Below, in pieces: positions 8,605-16,328 of a DNA stretch of 61,834 nt (its first letter is position 1; every line of letters begins with the position of its first letter). This stretch comes from an uncultured Archangium sp. (GTDB lineage: Bacteria > Myxococcota > Myxococcia > Myxococcales > Myxococcaceae). Under the pieces are notes generated by a model that ran no database searches, was not told the DNA's origin, and saw only the letters and a list, made by a program, of their open reading frames with translations. Made by a program: the position numbers and the translations under genes. Location: the NCBI GenBank assembly GCA_903905455.1, contig CAIVGN010000058.1, positions 1 to 61,834 on the forward strand, written 5' to 3'.

Positions 8605-8631
8605 GGAGAACCTCGGGGTGAAGAGAGAACC

Positions 8632-9042
8632 TCAGCGCAACACAGGCACGTACCAGAAGTCAGGCAGGCACTCGGCCCCACTGCGCGCGAGCACCTCGTC
8701 CCACGCAGCTTCGACCCGCTGGCCCCCACACACCAGCCCGAGCGGCACCCGCAAGCGACCCGCGCCCGAGGCGACGTCGTGAAACACGGGGCGCAGCGCC
8801 CCGAGCTTCGCGCGCACGGCTGCCGCGTCGCGCACCTTCCACAGCCGCATCGTGGGCCGCTCGAGGGTGACGGTCGCCAACGGGTCGAGCGCGAGCACCG
8901 CGGCGCGGGTGGCGTCGGAGGGCCGTGGCTCAGCCACCAACGTGGGGCTCTCGTAGAAGGTGTAGCTGCGCCGGGCGTCGCGGAAGGTGTGCACCGCGGG
9001 GGACTGCGCCACCACCGCCAGCAGCAAGAGTGTCTGTAGCAT
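8632..9042 (-). CDS. Secreted 136-aa protein, candidate detached propeptide/chaperone of the adjoining subtilase
   Basis: 136 residues with a signal peptide (MLQTLLLLAVVAQSPA). The mature part, YTFYESPTLVAEPRPSD onward, has alternating strands and helices of about 80 residues and ends in a Cys-containing tail (LVCGGQRVEAAW, AECLPDFWYVPVLR). Its start codon directly abuts the stop codon of the kexin-like protease gene. That protease has no visible inhibitor-I9-like propeptide of its own. Aeromonas kexin-like protease ASP is known to need a small secreted partner (ORF2) encoded right after it; the arrangement here is the same. That this protein is such a partner is inference from size, location and secondary structure pattern, not from clear sequence identity. 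Confidence 0.7.
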   Translation of the reverse strand: MLQTLLLLAVVAQSPAVHTFRDARRSYTFYESPTLVAEPRPSDATRAAVLALDPLATVTLERPTMRLWKVRDAAAVRAKLGALRPVFHDVASGAGRLRVPLGLVCGGQRVEAAWDEVLARSGAECLPDFWYVPVLR

Positions 9043-11292
9043 TCAGGGCCTCCCGTAGAGGCGCAGCTTCCAGGAGTGGAAGGTGCCGGTGGTGCCGCTG
9101 ACGAGGTCCTTCACGGTGAGCGTCCACACGCCGTCGGCCGGCTCGTCGAGGTGGCGCACGCTGGTGAAGACGAAGGCGTCGAGGGCCGAGCAGCGCGTCG
9201 CGCCGGTGCCCGGGTCGAGGCAACCGTGCGGCGGGTGCAGCAGGTCGGTGGCGCCGCCGGTCCGGCTCAGCGTCAGCTCGAGGTCGCCGGAGCGCGCGTG
9301 GGCGACGGAGACTTCAATCTCCACCACCTCGACGTGGCCCAGGCCGCTGTTGGCGATGGTGAGGCTCGAGGAGACGCCGCTCGCGTTCGCGTCGGGCACC
9401 GCCTGCGCCGGCAGCGCGAGGGGACTCTCGAAGTTCAGCTCCGGGCCCACCGGGGTGATGGTGCGCGCCAGGGCCACGGCCGCCGTCGCGTCGACCACCC
9501 CGAAGCCGTAGTCGTGGTGCACGTGCAGCCGCGCGCCGTTGTCGCTCCAACCCGGCGAGCTGGCGTCGCACTTGCGGGCGGACAGCGCGAGCACGCGGCG
9601 CACGTCGCGGTACGAGAGCTCGGGCCGCACCTGCAGCACGAGCGCGCCCACCCCCGCGGCGACGGGCGTCGAGCCCGAGGTCCCGTTCATGGTCGAGGAG
9701 TAGTTGGCGTCCCGGTGCTCCCCCGGAGTGGTGCCGGAGTTGTACCCGGCGCTCCCGGTGATGTCGGTGGTGACGAGGCTGAGGCCGTCGTCACCCTCGG
9801 TGGGCGCGGCCACCAGCACGTTGGCGCCGGGCTCCGCGTACAGGGGGCGCTTGCCGTCGCGCCCCACGCCGCCCACGGTGAGCACGAAGCGGCTGTTGGC
9901 CTGGCCGTCGAAGTTCGAGTCGTCGACCGGGCCCTGCGCCGGGTCAGCCCCGTTGCCCGCGGCCCAGAAGTACACCACGCCCTTGCCGCCGCGCCCGGTG
10001 GTCGCGCCCTCGGTGACGCCGGAGAGCCACAGCGGGTCGGCGAAGGTGAGCAGCCCCGAGTTGTCCCACGCGTCGCCCCACGAGTTGTTGCTGATGGCCA
10101 CCACGTCTTGCTGGCGCACCATCGCGTCGTGCTCGTTGGCCGAGGTGAGGTCTTGCAGCAGGTTGAAGCTGCGCAACTGGGCGCGCGGCGCGACCCCGCG
10201 CAGGCCCACGCCGTTGACGTCGCGCGCGGCCAGGAGCCCGGCGACGCAGGTGCCGTGCTCCGCGAGGGCGACCGCGGCATTGCCCAGGTAGTCGTGGCTC
10301 TGGCCGGTGGCGACGTTCTGCCGCAGGTCTTCGTGGGCGAGGTCGACGCCCTCGTCGACGATGGCCACCTTCACCCCTTCGCCCTTCACCCCGCTGGCCC
10401 ACACCGGCAGCACGTTGACGTCTTCCCCGTCGACGTTGGTCAAGTGCCACTGCTCGCTGAAGTACGGGTCCGGGCTGGTGAGGCCCAGCGGCGTGCCCGA
10501 GACCTCCGCGCTCCACGCGCTCTCGACGGCGCCCGACACGGCCGCCACGCGCAGGAAGTAGGCCCGGCCGTTGACGAGGCCGGTGATGACGAAGGGGCTG
10601 CTCACCGCGCGGAACACCACGCGCCCGGGCAGCGTGTCGAGGTTCGCAGCGGTGAGGCCGGGGACTTCGGCGAAGTACACCGCGCTCGAGCCCGCGGCCT
10701 GGGTCCACGTCACGCGCAGGGCACCGTCTTGCGCGGTCACTGCCACGTCGGTGGGCGCCGCGAGGCTCGAGACGGGCACCACGGTGACGGTGGTGGTGGA
10801 GACGGCGTCGGGGCCCGAGCCCTTGCAGGTCAGGGTGTAGCTCGTGGTCTGCGCCGGGGTGACGGTGGTCGAACCGCTGGGCACCACCGCGCCGACCCCG
10901 GGGGTGATGGCGCAGGTGTCGGCGTCGCTCGAGACCCACGACAACTGCACCGGCGCCTCGGGGATGCCCTGCGCGGGCGTCGCGCCGAAGGAGTCGATGC
11001 GCACCGCGGCCCGCACCGTGACCGTCACCTCGGCCTTCGCGCCATCGCAACTCAGGGTCCACGTGGTGGTGACCTGCGGCTGCACCAGCGTGGCGCCCGC
11101 CCGCCCCACGGCGCCCACGTCGGGGGTGAGCGTGCAGCCCGACGCGGCGGTCGCCTGCCAGGCGAGCTGCACCGACTGGCCGGCGACGATGAAGAGGGGG
11201 TCGGCGCGGAAGAAGTCGATGCGACCGGACGTCGCCGGGCAGCCGGCCAGCACCAGGGCCACCAGCAGCGCTGCGCGGCGATGAAACCTCAT
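9043..11292 (-). CDS. Kexin-like subtilase lipoprotein with P domain
   Basis: 749 residues. Signal peptide and lipobox LAGC at the N-terminus. Next come two Ig-like segments of ~90 residues (each with a conserved Cys pair and TPxVGAV), an FnIII-like segment (~185-270), then the S8 peptidase domain with all catalytic motifs: VAIVDEGVDLAHEDL (Asp), EHGTCVAGLLA (His), WAAGNG (oxyanion region) and NGTSGSTPVAAG (Ser). The last ~140 residues are a proprotein-convertase P domain (VSVAHARSGDLELTL, then DGVWTLTVKD). It should be a surface-anchored protease. No propeptide lies between the signal peptide and the Ig domains. First gene of a four-gene leftward operon; its promoter must lie inside the FitA remnant, as only 23 bp separate them. 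Confidence 0.93.
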   Translation of the reverse strand: MRFHRRAALLVALVLAGCPATSGRIDFFRADPLFIVAGQSVQLAWQATAASGCTLTPDVGAVGRAGATLVQPQVTTTWTLSCDGAKAEVTVTVRAAVRIDSFGATPAQGIPEAPVQLSWVSSDADTCAITPGVGAVVPSGSTTVTPAQTTSYTLTCKGSGPDAVSTTTVTVVPVSSLAAPTDVAVTAQDGALRVTWTQAAGSSAVYFAEVPGLTAANLDTLPGRVVFRAVSSPFVITGLVNGRAYFLRVAAVSGAVESAWSAEVSGTPLGLTSPDPYFSEQWHLTNVDGEDVNVLPVWASGVKGEGVKVAIVDEGVDLAHEDLRQNVATGQSHDYLGNAAVALAEHGTCVAGLLAARDVNGVGLRGVAPRAQLRSFNLLQDLTSANEHDAMVRQQDVVAISNNSWGDAWDNSGLLTFADPLWLSGVTEGATTGRGGKGVVYFWAAGNGADPAQGPVDDSNFDGQANSRFVLTVGGVGRDGKRPLYAEPGANVLVAAPTEGDDGLSLVTTDITGSAGYNSGTTPGEHRDANYSSTMNGTSGSTPVAAGVGALVLQVRPELSYRDVRRVLALSARKCDASSPGWSDNGARLHVHHDYGFGVVDATAAVALARTITPVGPELNFESPLALPAQAVPDANASGVSSSLTIANSGLGHVEVVEIEVSVAHARSGDLELTLSRTGGATDLLHPPHGCLDPGTGATRCSALDAFVFTSVRHLDEPADGVWTLTVKDLVSGTTGTFHSWKLRLYGRP

Positions 11293-11315
11293 GCCGAGGT
11301 GACTACTCGTGGCGC

Positions 11316-11665
11316 GTGGCTCGGCGCAACCTCGAGGAAGACGTGAAACTTCGCCTCAAGCGCCGGGCCGCGCGGCACGGCTGCAGCAGCATGGAAGAGG
11401 AGGTCCGGGAGATCCTCCGCAACACCGTGAGATCCGAGGAGTCGACGCCTTCGAAGCTCGGCAGTCGGATCGCGTCGCGGTTCGCGAAGATCGGCCTCAC
11501 CACCGAGATCCCCGAACTGCGCGGCCAGGCCGCGCGGGGCGCCCGGTGGACGTGCGCGACACGCAGATCGCCGGCATTGCCCTGGCGCGCCGCGCGACGC
11601 TCGCCACGCGAAATACGAAACCCTTCAGCGATCTCGCGGTGAGCGTCGTCAACCCCTGGCGTTGA
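11316..11665 (+). pseudogene. FitA antitoxin joined to the last part of a FitB (PIN) toxin by deletion
   Basis: From the GTG at 11316 the frame encodes a ribbon-helix-helix antitoxin of FitA type: RNLEEDVKLRLKRRAARHG, SMEEEVREIL, then the usual C-terminal tail ending IPELRGQAARG near 11537. The sequence then jumps, in a different frame (from ~11543), to GRPVDVRDTQIAGIALARR and ATLATRNTKPFSDL...VVNPW, which is the C-terminal ~40 residues of a VapC/FitB PIN ribonuclease. About 100 residues of toxin, including its first catalytic Asp residues, are missing. The toxin must be inactive; the antitoxin body could still be made with a frameshifted tail. Confidence 0.8.
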
Positions 11666-11807
11666 ACGCTCCCCGCCGAAGGCCGCAGGAACCTCGCACG
11701 CAGCGCACGAATCGCGTCGTTGGTGCGGCCACCGCCCTGGTCTCCCTTGCCACGCTTCGGGCACGGCCGATGCAGCCTGACCTCGGCGAATCTCCAGGGG
11801 AGCCACC

Positions 11808-12098
11808 ATGCACCACGACCCACTGCCTCAAGAGCCCACGTCAGTCGGAGGTCGAGCCGCAGAGGTGATCACCGATGCCGCCTCCATCGCCAGGAACCGC
11901 GCGCGCGCCGGGAGCTCGCGGATGCAGGAGTTCGTGCGCGACCACCCGCTCTTCTCCGTCGGCGTGGCCATCAGCGGGGGCATGGTGCTCGGCGCCCTGG
12001 GCCACAAGCTCCTCGAGCACCAGACCTCGCTGGGGGAGGCACTGGCCGACCGCATCGGCGTCAACCGGCTCCGTGAGCGGGTGCGCCGTTCCATCTAG
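11808..12098 (+). CDS. Small membrane-anchored protein (ElaB/DUF883-like)
   Basis: 96 residues with a good ribosome binding site (AGGGGAG) 6 bp ahead of the ATG. The N-terminal half is helical and charged (AAEVITDAASIARNRARAG); then DHPLFSVGVAISGGMVLGALGH forms one membrane segment, followed by a basic tail (RLRERVRRSI). This layout, charged helix then a single C-terminal transmembrane segment, resembles the ElaB/YqjD/DUF883 ribosome- or stress-associated membrane proteins, but sequence identity cannot be judged here. The 165 bp upstream (11643-11807) shows no gene. Confidence 0.7.
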   Translation: MHHDPLPQEPTSVGGRAAEVITDAASIARNRARAGSSRMQEFVRDHPLFSVGVAISGGMVLGALGHKLLEHQTSLGEALADRIGVNRLRERVRRSI

Positions 12099-13347
12099 GG
12101 CGGCGCGGTGGTGCGCCCTCTTCCTGGGTGTCTCCACGGCGACCCTCGCCGCGGGTGACGGGGGCGTGGGGGGCGTGGTGCTCGACGCCCAGACCCGTGC
12201 GCCCATCGCTGGTGCGTACCTCGTCAGCGGGACCACCTTCGCGAGAAGCGACGATGCGGGTGTCTTCGAACTCCCAGCGCTGGCGAGTTCGACGTCGCTT
12301 TCGGCCCGCGCCGTCGGCTACCGACGCAGCGAGGTACCGCACACCGGCCAACCCGTCACCGTGGCCCTCGAGCCCTTTGCCCCGAAGGCGCTGTACCTCT
12401 CGGCCCTGGGCATCGGGAACGCGGAGCTGCGCAACGCGGCGCTGCGGCTGATCTCGAAGACCGAGCTCAACGCCCTGGTGATCGACGTGAAGGGCGACAC
12501 CAGCGTGGTGCCCTGGAAGAGCGCCGCGGTGACGGCCGCCGGGCTCACGCAGCCGACCCGGGCCATCGTCGCCGACATGGGTGGGCTGGTGGAGATCCTG
12601 CACCGGCGCGGCGTGTATCTCGTGGCGCGCATCGTGGTGTTCAAGGACGAGGCGTTGGCCCGAGCGCGCCCCGCGTGGGTGGTGACGACCTCCGACGGTG
12701 GCACGTGGATCGACGGGAAGGGGCAGGCGTGGGTCGACCCGTCACGCCCCGCCACCTGGGAGCTGAGCCTCGCGCTCGCCGAGGAGGCCGCGGCCTTCGG
12801 CTTCGATGAGATCCAGTTCGACTACCTGCGCTTCCCCGACGCCGAGGGGCTCCGCTTCTCGAAGCCCGACACCGAGGACCACCGCACTGCCGCCATCGAC
12901 GGGTTCCTCGAGGCGGCCCGCACGCGGCTCTCGCCCTTCAACGTCTTCCTCTCGGCCGACGTGTTTGGCTACGTGTGCTGGAACGAAGGAGACACGCACC
13001 TCGGGCAGCGGCTGGAGCTGCTCGCCGAGCGCGTCGACTACCTCTCGCCCATGCTCTACCCCTCGGGCTTCGCCACCGGCATTCCCGGGCATCGGCAACC
13101 GCTCGACGCGCCGCGGGAGATCGTGCAGCACACCCTCGCCGAGGGACTGCGGCGCACGGGCCTGCCCGGGGTGCGCTTTCGCCCCTGGCTGCAGGCGTTC
13201 CCCGACTACGCCTTCGACCACCGCGTCTTCGGAGCCGCGGAGATCCGCGCCCAGGTGGAGGCCGCCGAGGCGCTGGGCACCAACGGGTGGATGTTGTGGA
13301 ACCCGCACAACCGGTACTCGGGTGCGGGCCTGCTCAAGAAACGCTGA
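12073..13347 (+). CDS. Secreted putative glycoside hydrolase (DUF4015) with a carboxypeptidase-regulatory-like domain
   Basis: 424 residues from a GTG start that overlaps the previous gene by 26 bp; this start is preferred because it gives a signal peptide (CALFLGVSTATLAAG). Residues ~32-100 are a carboxypeptidase regulatory-like beta domain (GGVVLDAQTRAPIAGA, DDAGVFELP). Residues ~110-424 match the DUF4015 TIM-barrel family: LNALVIDVKGD, EIQFDYLRFP with a likely catalytic acid, NVFLSADVFGYVCW, YLSPMLYPSG and GWMLWNPHN. The family is predicted to act on polysaccharides; no substrate is established here. Confidence 0.85.
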   Translation: MSGCAVPSRAARWCALFLGVSTATLAAGDGGVGGVVLDAQTRAPIAGAYLVSGTTFARSDDAGVFELPALASSTSLSARAVGYRRSEVPHTGQPVTVALEPFAPKALYLSALGIGNAELRNAALRLISKTELNALVIDVKGDTSVVPWKSAAVTAAGLTQPTRAIVADMGGLVEILHRRGVYLVARIVVFKDEALARARPAWVVTTSDGGTWIDGKGQAWVDPSRPATWELSLALAEEAAAFGFDEIQFDYLRFPDAEGLRFSKPDTEDHRTAAIDGFLEAARTRLSPFNVFLSADVFGYVCWNEGDTHLGQRLELLAERVDYLSPMLYPSGFATGIPGHRQPLDAPREIVQHTLAEGLRRTGLPGVRFRPWLQAFPDYAFDHRVFGAAEIRAQVEAAEALGTNGWMLWNPHNRYSGAGLLKKR

Positions 13348-13356
13348 CCCCGGCCC

Positions 13357-13452
13357 TCAGGGCGCGTTCTGCTGCATCATCGTCACGAGGCCAGCCACCG
13401 CCGCCGCGTTGTCGCCGCCCTGGTAGGCCGCGCCGAAGTCGACCATCTGCCC
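13357..13452 (-). pseudogene. Possible C-terminal gene fragment
   Basis: An open frame ends in TGA at 13357-13359 and reads MLGQMVDFGAAYQGGD then NAAAVAGLVTMMQQNAP. It has Met and Gln content unlike random antisense frames here and looks like the end of a protein. Upstream the frame stays open only as low-quality sequence to about 13563, with no convincing start. It could be a short gene or the leftover of a deleted one. Confidence 0.3.
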
Positions 13453-13522
13453 CAGCATCGACAGGCTGCCCCGCACCGAGCCTGAGAGCGGAGTGCGGGT
13501 ACTGGTGCACAAATGGGAGCCA

Positions 13523-13539
13523 CGTAACGCGCCGTTACG
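13523..13539. promoter_or_regulatory. Short perfect palindrome CGTAACG-CGC-CGTTACG
   Basis: Seven-bp arms with a 3-bp spacer, 22 bp past the stop codon of the leftward quinone oxidoreductase gene. It could be a small hairpin or a protein-binding site; no T-run follows on either strand. Confidence 0.4.
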
Positions 13540-13561
13540 AATCCCGGTGCCGCCGGGCGGG

Positions 13562-14503
13562 TCAGCCGACGCGAATGATCACCTTGCCGCGAGCGCGCCT
13601 GGTCTCGATCAGCGCCTGCGCCTCGGCCACCTCGGTGAAGGGGAACACCCGGTCGAGGACCGGCTTGAGCTTGCCCTCGTCGCACCACTTCGCGAGCAGC
13701 TCGAGATCGACGGGGTTGGGTTTGACCACCACCAGCCGGGCGCGCTTGCTCGTCAGGTGCGTCGCCAGGTGCTGCACGGCGATGGTCACGCTGGGCACGG
13801 TGGAGACGTAGGTGCCCTTGCTCGAAAGCGCGCCGCGCACCTCGCCGAAGCCGCGGTTGCCGAAGACGTCGAAGAACACGTCCCAGTTGGAGCCCTTCGC
13901 GAGGCCGGTCTTCTCCGTGTAGTCCCAGGCCTCGTGGGCACCGAGCTGGAGACACAGCGCCACGTTCCGCGCGCTGGAGGTGGTCGTCACCTGGGCCCCG
14001 AGCAGCCGGGCCACCTGCGTGGCGAACACCCCCACCCCGCCCGACGCGCCGTGGAGGATCACCCGCTGGCCGGTGGTGAGCCGGCCCTCGTCGCGCAGGG
14101 CCTGCAGCGCGGTGAGCCCGGCGAGCGGCACGGCGGCGGCCTCCTCGAAGGACAGGCGCTTCGGCTTGAGGGCGAGCTCGTCGAGCGAGAGGCACACCTC
14201 TTCGGCCACCGTGCCCCCGGCCCAGCCGTGCTTCATGCCGAACACCTCGTCACCGGGGCGAAAGCGCGTCACCCCGGGCCCCAGGGCGTGCACCACGCCG
14301 GCCACGTCGAAGCCCAGCTGCCGGGGAAAGCGGTCGCCGGTCATGCGGCGGAACTTGCCCTTGCGGATGAGCGAGTCCTTGGGGTTGAGCGCCGCGGCGC
14401 GCACGCTGAGCAACACCTCCCCCGGGCCCGGTTGCGGCGAAGGCAGCAGCCGCGACTCGAGCACCTCCGGAGAACCGTAGCGGTCGTAGACGATGGCGCG
14501 CAT
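13562..14503 (-). CDS. Zinc-free MDR family NADPH:quinone oxidoreductase-like enzyme
   Basis: 313 residues with the medium-chain dehydrogenase fold. Residues 1-120 form the GroES-like domain (EVLLSVRAAALNPKDSLIR, LGFDVAGVVHALGPGV, PGDEVFG); residues ~120-270 the Rossmann domain with the nucleotide-binding motif ILHGASGGVGVFA. The zinc ligands of alcohol dehydrogenases are absent, matching the quinone oxidoreductase/zeta-crystallin branch, which reduces quinones or enones with NADPH. It is cytosolic and has no obvious operon partner. Confidence 0.9.
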   Translation of the reverse strand: MRAIVYDRYGSPEVLESRLLPSPQPGPGEVLLSVRAAALNPKDSLIRKGKFRRMTGDRFPRQLGFDVAGVVHALGPGVTRFRPGDEVFGMKHGWAGGTVAEEVCLSLDELALKPKRLSFEEAAAVPLAGLTALQALRDEGRLTTGQRVILHGASGGVGVFATQVARLLGAQVTTTSSARNVALCLQLGAHEAWDYTEKTGLAKGSNWDVFFDVFGNRGFGEVRGALSSKGTYVSTVPSVTIAVQHLATHLTSKRARLVVVKPNPVDLELLAKWCDEGKLKPVLDRVFPFTEVAEAQALIETRRARGKVIIRVG

Positions 14504-14535
14504 GGCGGGGGGCGTTAGCTCAGGTCAGGCCGCGA

Positions 14536-14679
14536 GAGCGGAAGAACGGCTCTCCCGGACACCTCGAGGTCGAGGCGAAGGACGCCACTGCGCACGCCTT
14601 TTACGTCAAGCACGGAGCCCTCTCGTTGCAGGATGATGAGCGGCATCTGGTCTTCGACCTCCGTGTGTGGAGGGCCTGA
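14536..14679 (+). pseudogene. C-terminal fragment of a GNAT acetyltransferase toxin
   Basis: The frame reads LEVEAKDATAHAFYVKHGA, then LSLQDDERHLVFDLRVW and a stop at 14677-14679. This is the end of a TacT-like GNAT toxin (the A-x-x-FY-x-x-x-G-F helix and the DD-x-x-HL strand). No N-terminal part lies upstream; the frame before ~14560 is unrelated. A matching N-terminal fragment in the same orientation lies 1.2 kb downstream (15815), on the far side of the ATP-grasp gene. Confidence 0.75.
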
Positions 14680-14700
14680 AATCGGGGCGTCCGACCCGTT

Positions 14701-15477
14701 TCAGCCGAAGGTCTCCTCGAGCGTGAGCACCAGCTTCTGCACGTCGGCGGCATAGAAGCCCGCGGCGTTGAGCGTGTTGATCTCCACCACCTTGAGGCCC
14801 GCGTCCGTGTCGCAGACGTCGATGACGAAGGCATCGTGCGGTTGCCACTCGCTGACGCGCTCGGCGACGTAGCGATCGACGCGCGCGTCGACCTCCGCGG
14901 ACGAGAAGACGCGGTTCCCGCGCTTGTAGAGCGAACGGGTGATCACCTGCCCCTTCACGATCCAGTAGCGATACTCGGCGTGCAGCTCGACGGGCTGCGC
15001 CAGCTGGATCTCGGTCTCGGGGGTCATGGTGCTCCCGTCCTCGACCCGGAGGGCGCAGACCGCGCGCTGCCAGGTGGTGAACGCCTCGCGGGAGAAGAGC
15101 CCCCCGGCGAAGCACTTCGAGTCCGTCGTCGGGCGCACGAACATCGTGTCGCGGTCGAAGCGCGCGTCCTGGAAGGTCGTCACCACCGAGCTCGCGTTGA
15201 GCAGGTGCGCGCCCCAGTGCTCGCGCTGGCGGGTGAAGTCCTGCTCGTACAGGTCGAAGACGCCGGGCGACCAGCCCTCGCGGCGCGCGACGTGGCGCAT
15301 CGAGTACGAGCCGAAGCAGATGGCCTTCCGGTGGCCGAAGCTGGCGGCCGGCACCAACTCGCCGCTGAAGGGCACGACCTGGTGCACCGAGTGGCTGATG
15401 CCGAAGCGCTCCAGCGCCGCGACCATCGCGGACCAGCCGGTCTCGAGGAAGATGTCGTTCTGCAGGACCCAGTGCAT
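14701..15477 (-). CDS. ATP-grasp protein, DUF4343 (R2K clade)
   Basis: 258 residues, start MHWVLQNDIFLETGW. The family pattern is visible: N-terminal QNDIF, HSVHQVVPFSGEL, CFGSYSMRHVAR, MFVRPTTDSKCFAGG (candidate nucleotide-binding Lys), AEYRYWIVKGQVI, and the C-terminal metal/ATP residues FVIDVCDTDAGLKVVEIN...LNAAGFY. R2K-clade ATP-grasp proteins, related to eukaryotic CDC123, are predicted ligases and occur in phages and conflict islands. The gene lies on the opposite strand between two broken copies of a GNAT toxin system, and its first bases abut the truncated antitoxin. Substrate unknown. An in-frame ATG at 15516 is less likely, as it precedes the family start. Confidence 0.85.
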   Translation of the reverse strand: MHWVLQNDIFLETGWSAMVAALERFGISHSVHQVVPFSGELVPAASFGHRKAICFGSYSMRHVARREGWSPGVFDLYEQDFTRQREHWGAHLLNASSVVTTFQDARFDRDTMFVRPTTDSKCFAGGLFSREAFTTWQRAVCALRVEDGSTMTPETEIQLAQPVELHAEYRYWIVKGQVITRSLYKRGNRVFSSAEVDARVDRYVAERVSEWQPHDAFVIDVCDTDAGLKVVEINTLNAAGFYAADVQKLVLTLEETFG

Positions 15478-15524
15478 GGGGACTCCGCACGTAGCCCGCG
15501 GCGGGTCCTGACGCATCCCTTCGC

Positions 15525-15818
15525 CTGGGCGAGGAACTCGGCCTCAGCCGCAGCCAACTCATCGACGAAGCCCTGGCGCTCTTCCTCAAGGCCGTGGTCG
15601 AGGTGCGTCGAGGGCGGCGGCTCGTGACGCTCGACCCGTCTTCGTCACACCCCGCGTGCGAGCTCGCCACCCCGACTCTCTCCGCGCTCGAGTGGGCACA
15701 GAAGCCAGAGAAGCTCGTGTTGCCTGCCGCGGCGATCGCGAAGATGAAGGCGCTCGCGGTGACTGCACCGGCGCCCGGGACTCGACTCCGAACGGCTGCT
15801 AGACGCCGCGTGAAATGA
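15525..15818 (+). pseudogene. 5'-truncated RHH antitoxin of a GNAT toxin pair
   Basis: The frame reads GEELGLSRSQLIDEALALFL, KAVVEVRRGRRLVTLD, then LATPTLSALEWAQKPEKLVLP to a TGA at 15816-15818. This resembles antitoxins with an N-terminal ribbon-helix-helix partnered with GNAT toxins. The first strand is missing: upstream the frame reaches a stop at 15492 without a start codon, just where the ATP-grasp gene begins on the other strand. Its stop overlaps the toxin start by 4 bp (ATGA), the normal coupled arrangement. Confidence 0.65.
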
Positions 15819-16252
15819 GCGGGTCGGAGTCCCCCTACATCACGACGCCCATCGAGGAAGTCGACAACCAGTCGGGCTTCTCGTGTGGCAAGCGCCCGCT
15901 CGACGACTACTTCGCGCGCCACGCCTTCCTCAATCACGTCGGAGACGTCGGGCGGGCGTACGTACTGCGCAAGGCCGCCGAGGCCGACACGAAGCTTCCT
16001 GCGGTGCTCGGCTTCTGCACGTTGAACATGGCTTCGGCCGAGTCGACGCCGGTCGCGGCAGTCTTGAAAAGGACACTGCCGAAGTACGCCATGCCCGTCG
16101 CGCTGATCGGTCGCCTCGCCGTTGACCAGAGGGCGCAGGGCAAGCGCATCGGCGAGGAGTTCGGCGGCGCCCGCGCGTCGACCATCAGCGCCCCCGGCGT
16201 CCCAGGTCATCGACGGTCACTACGCGCGCGCCCAGACCCACCGCGCCACTGA
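15815..16252 (+). pseudogene. N-terminal part of a GNAT acetyltransferase toxin
   Basis: 145 residues are open. Residues 1-~118 are typical of TacT-like toxins: FSCGKRPLDDYFARHAFLN, YVLRKAAEAD, VLGFCTLNMASAES, YAMPVALIGRLAVDQRAQGK. After GKRIGEE the acetyl-CoA-binding helix and the C-terminal half are replaced by unrelated low-complexity sequence to the stop. It cannot form a complete acetyltransferase. These toxins acetylate aminoacyl-tRNA; this copy should be dead. Confidence 0.75.
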
Positions 16253-16310
16253 ATCTCCGCATGCGTTGCGGTGATTCAAACCCGAATCTCCGCACTTCTT
16301 GCGGTGAATT
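16251..16310. repeat. Two tandem 27-bp hairpin repeats
   Basis: Copies at 16251-16277 and 16284-16310, 33 bp apart. Each starts GAATCTCCGCA and ends TTGCGGTGATTC or TTGCGGTGAATT, with a variable middle (TGCG versus CTTC). In copy 1 the 11-bp arms are complementary except at one position. They lie between the toxin remnant and the 3' end of the ADP-ribosylglycohydrolase gene. No T-run is present. Confidence 0.6.
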
Positions 16311-16328
16311 GGCGCGGAGCCGTGGGGC

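Noticed and set aside
14606-16210. 534-codon minus frame across the toxin-antitoxin remnant region
   Set aside because: It is a shadow out of phase with the ATP-grasp gene and antisense to the antitoxin and toxin fragments.
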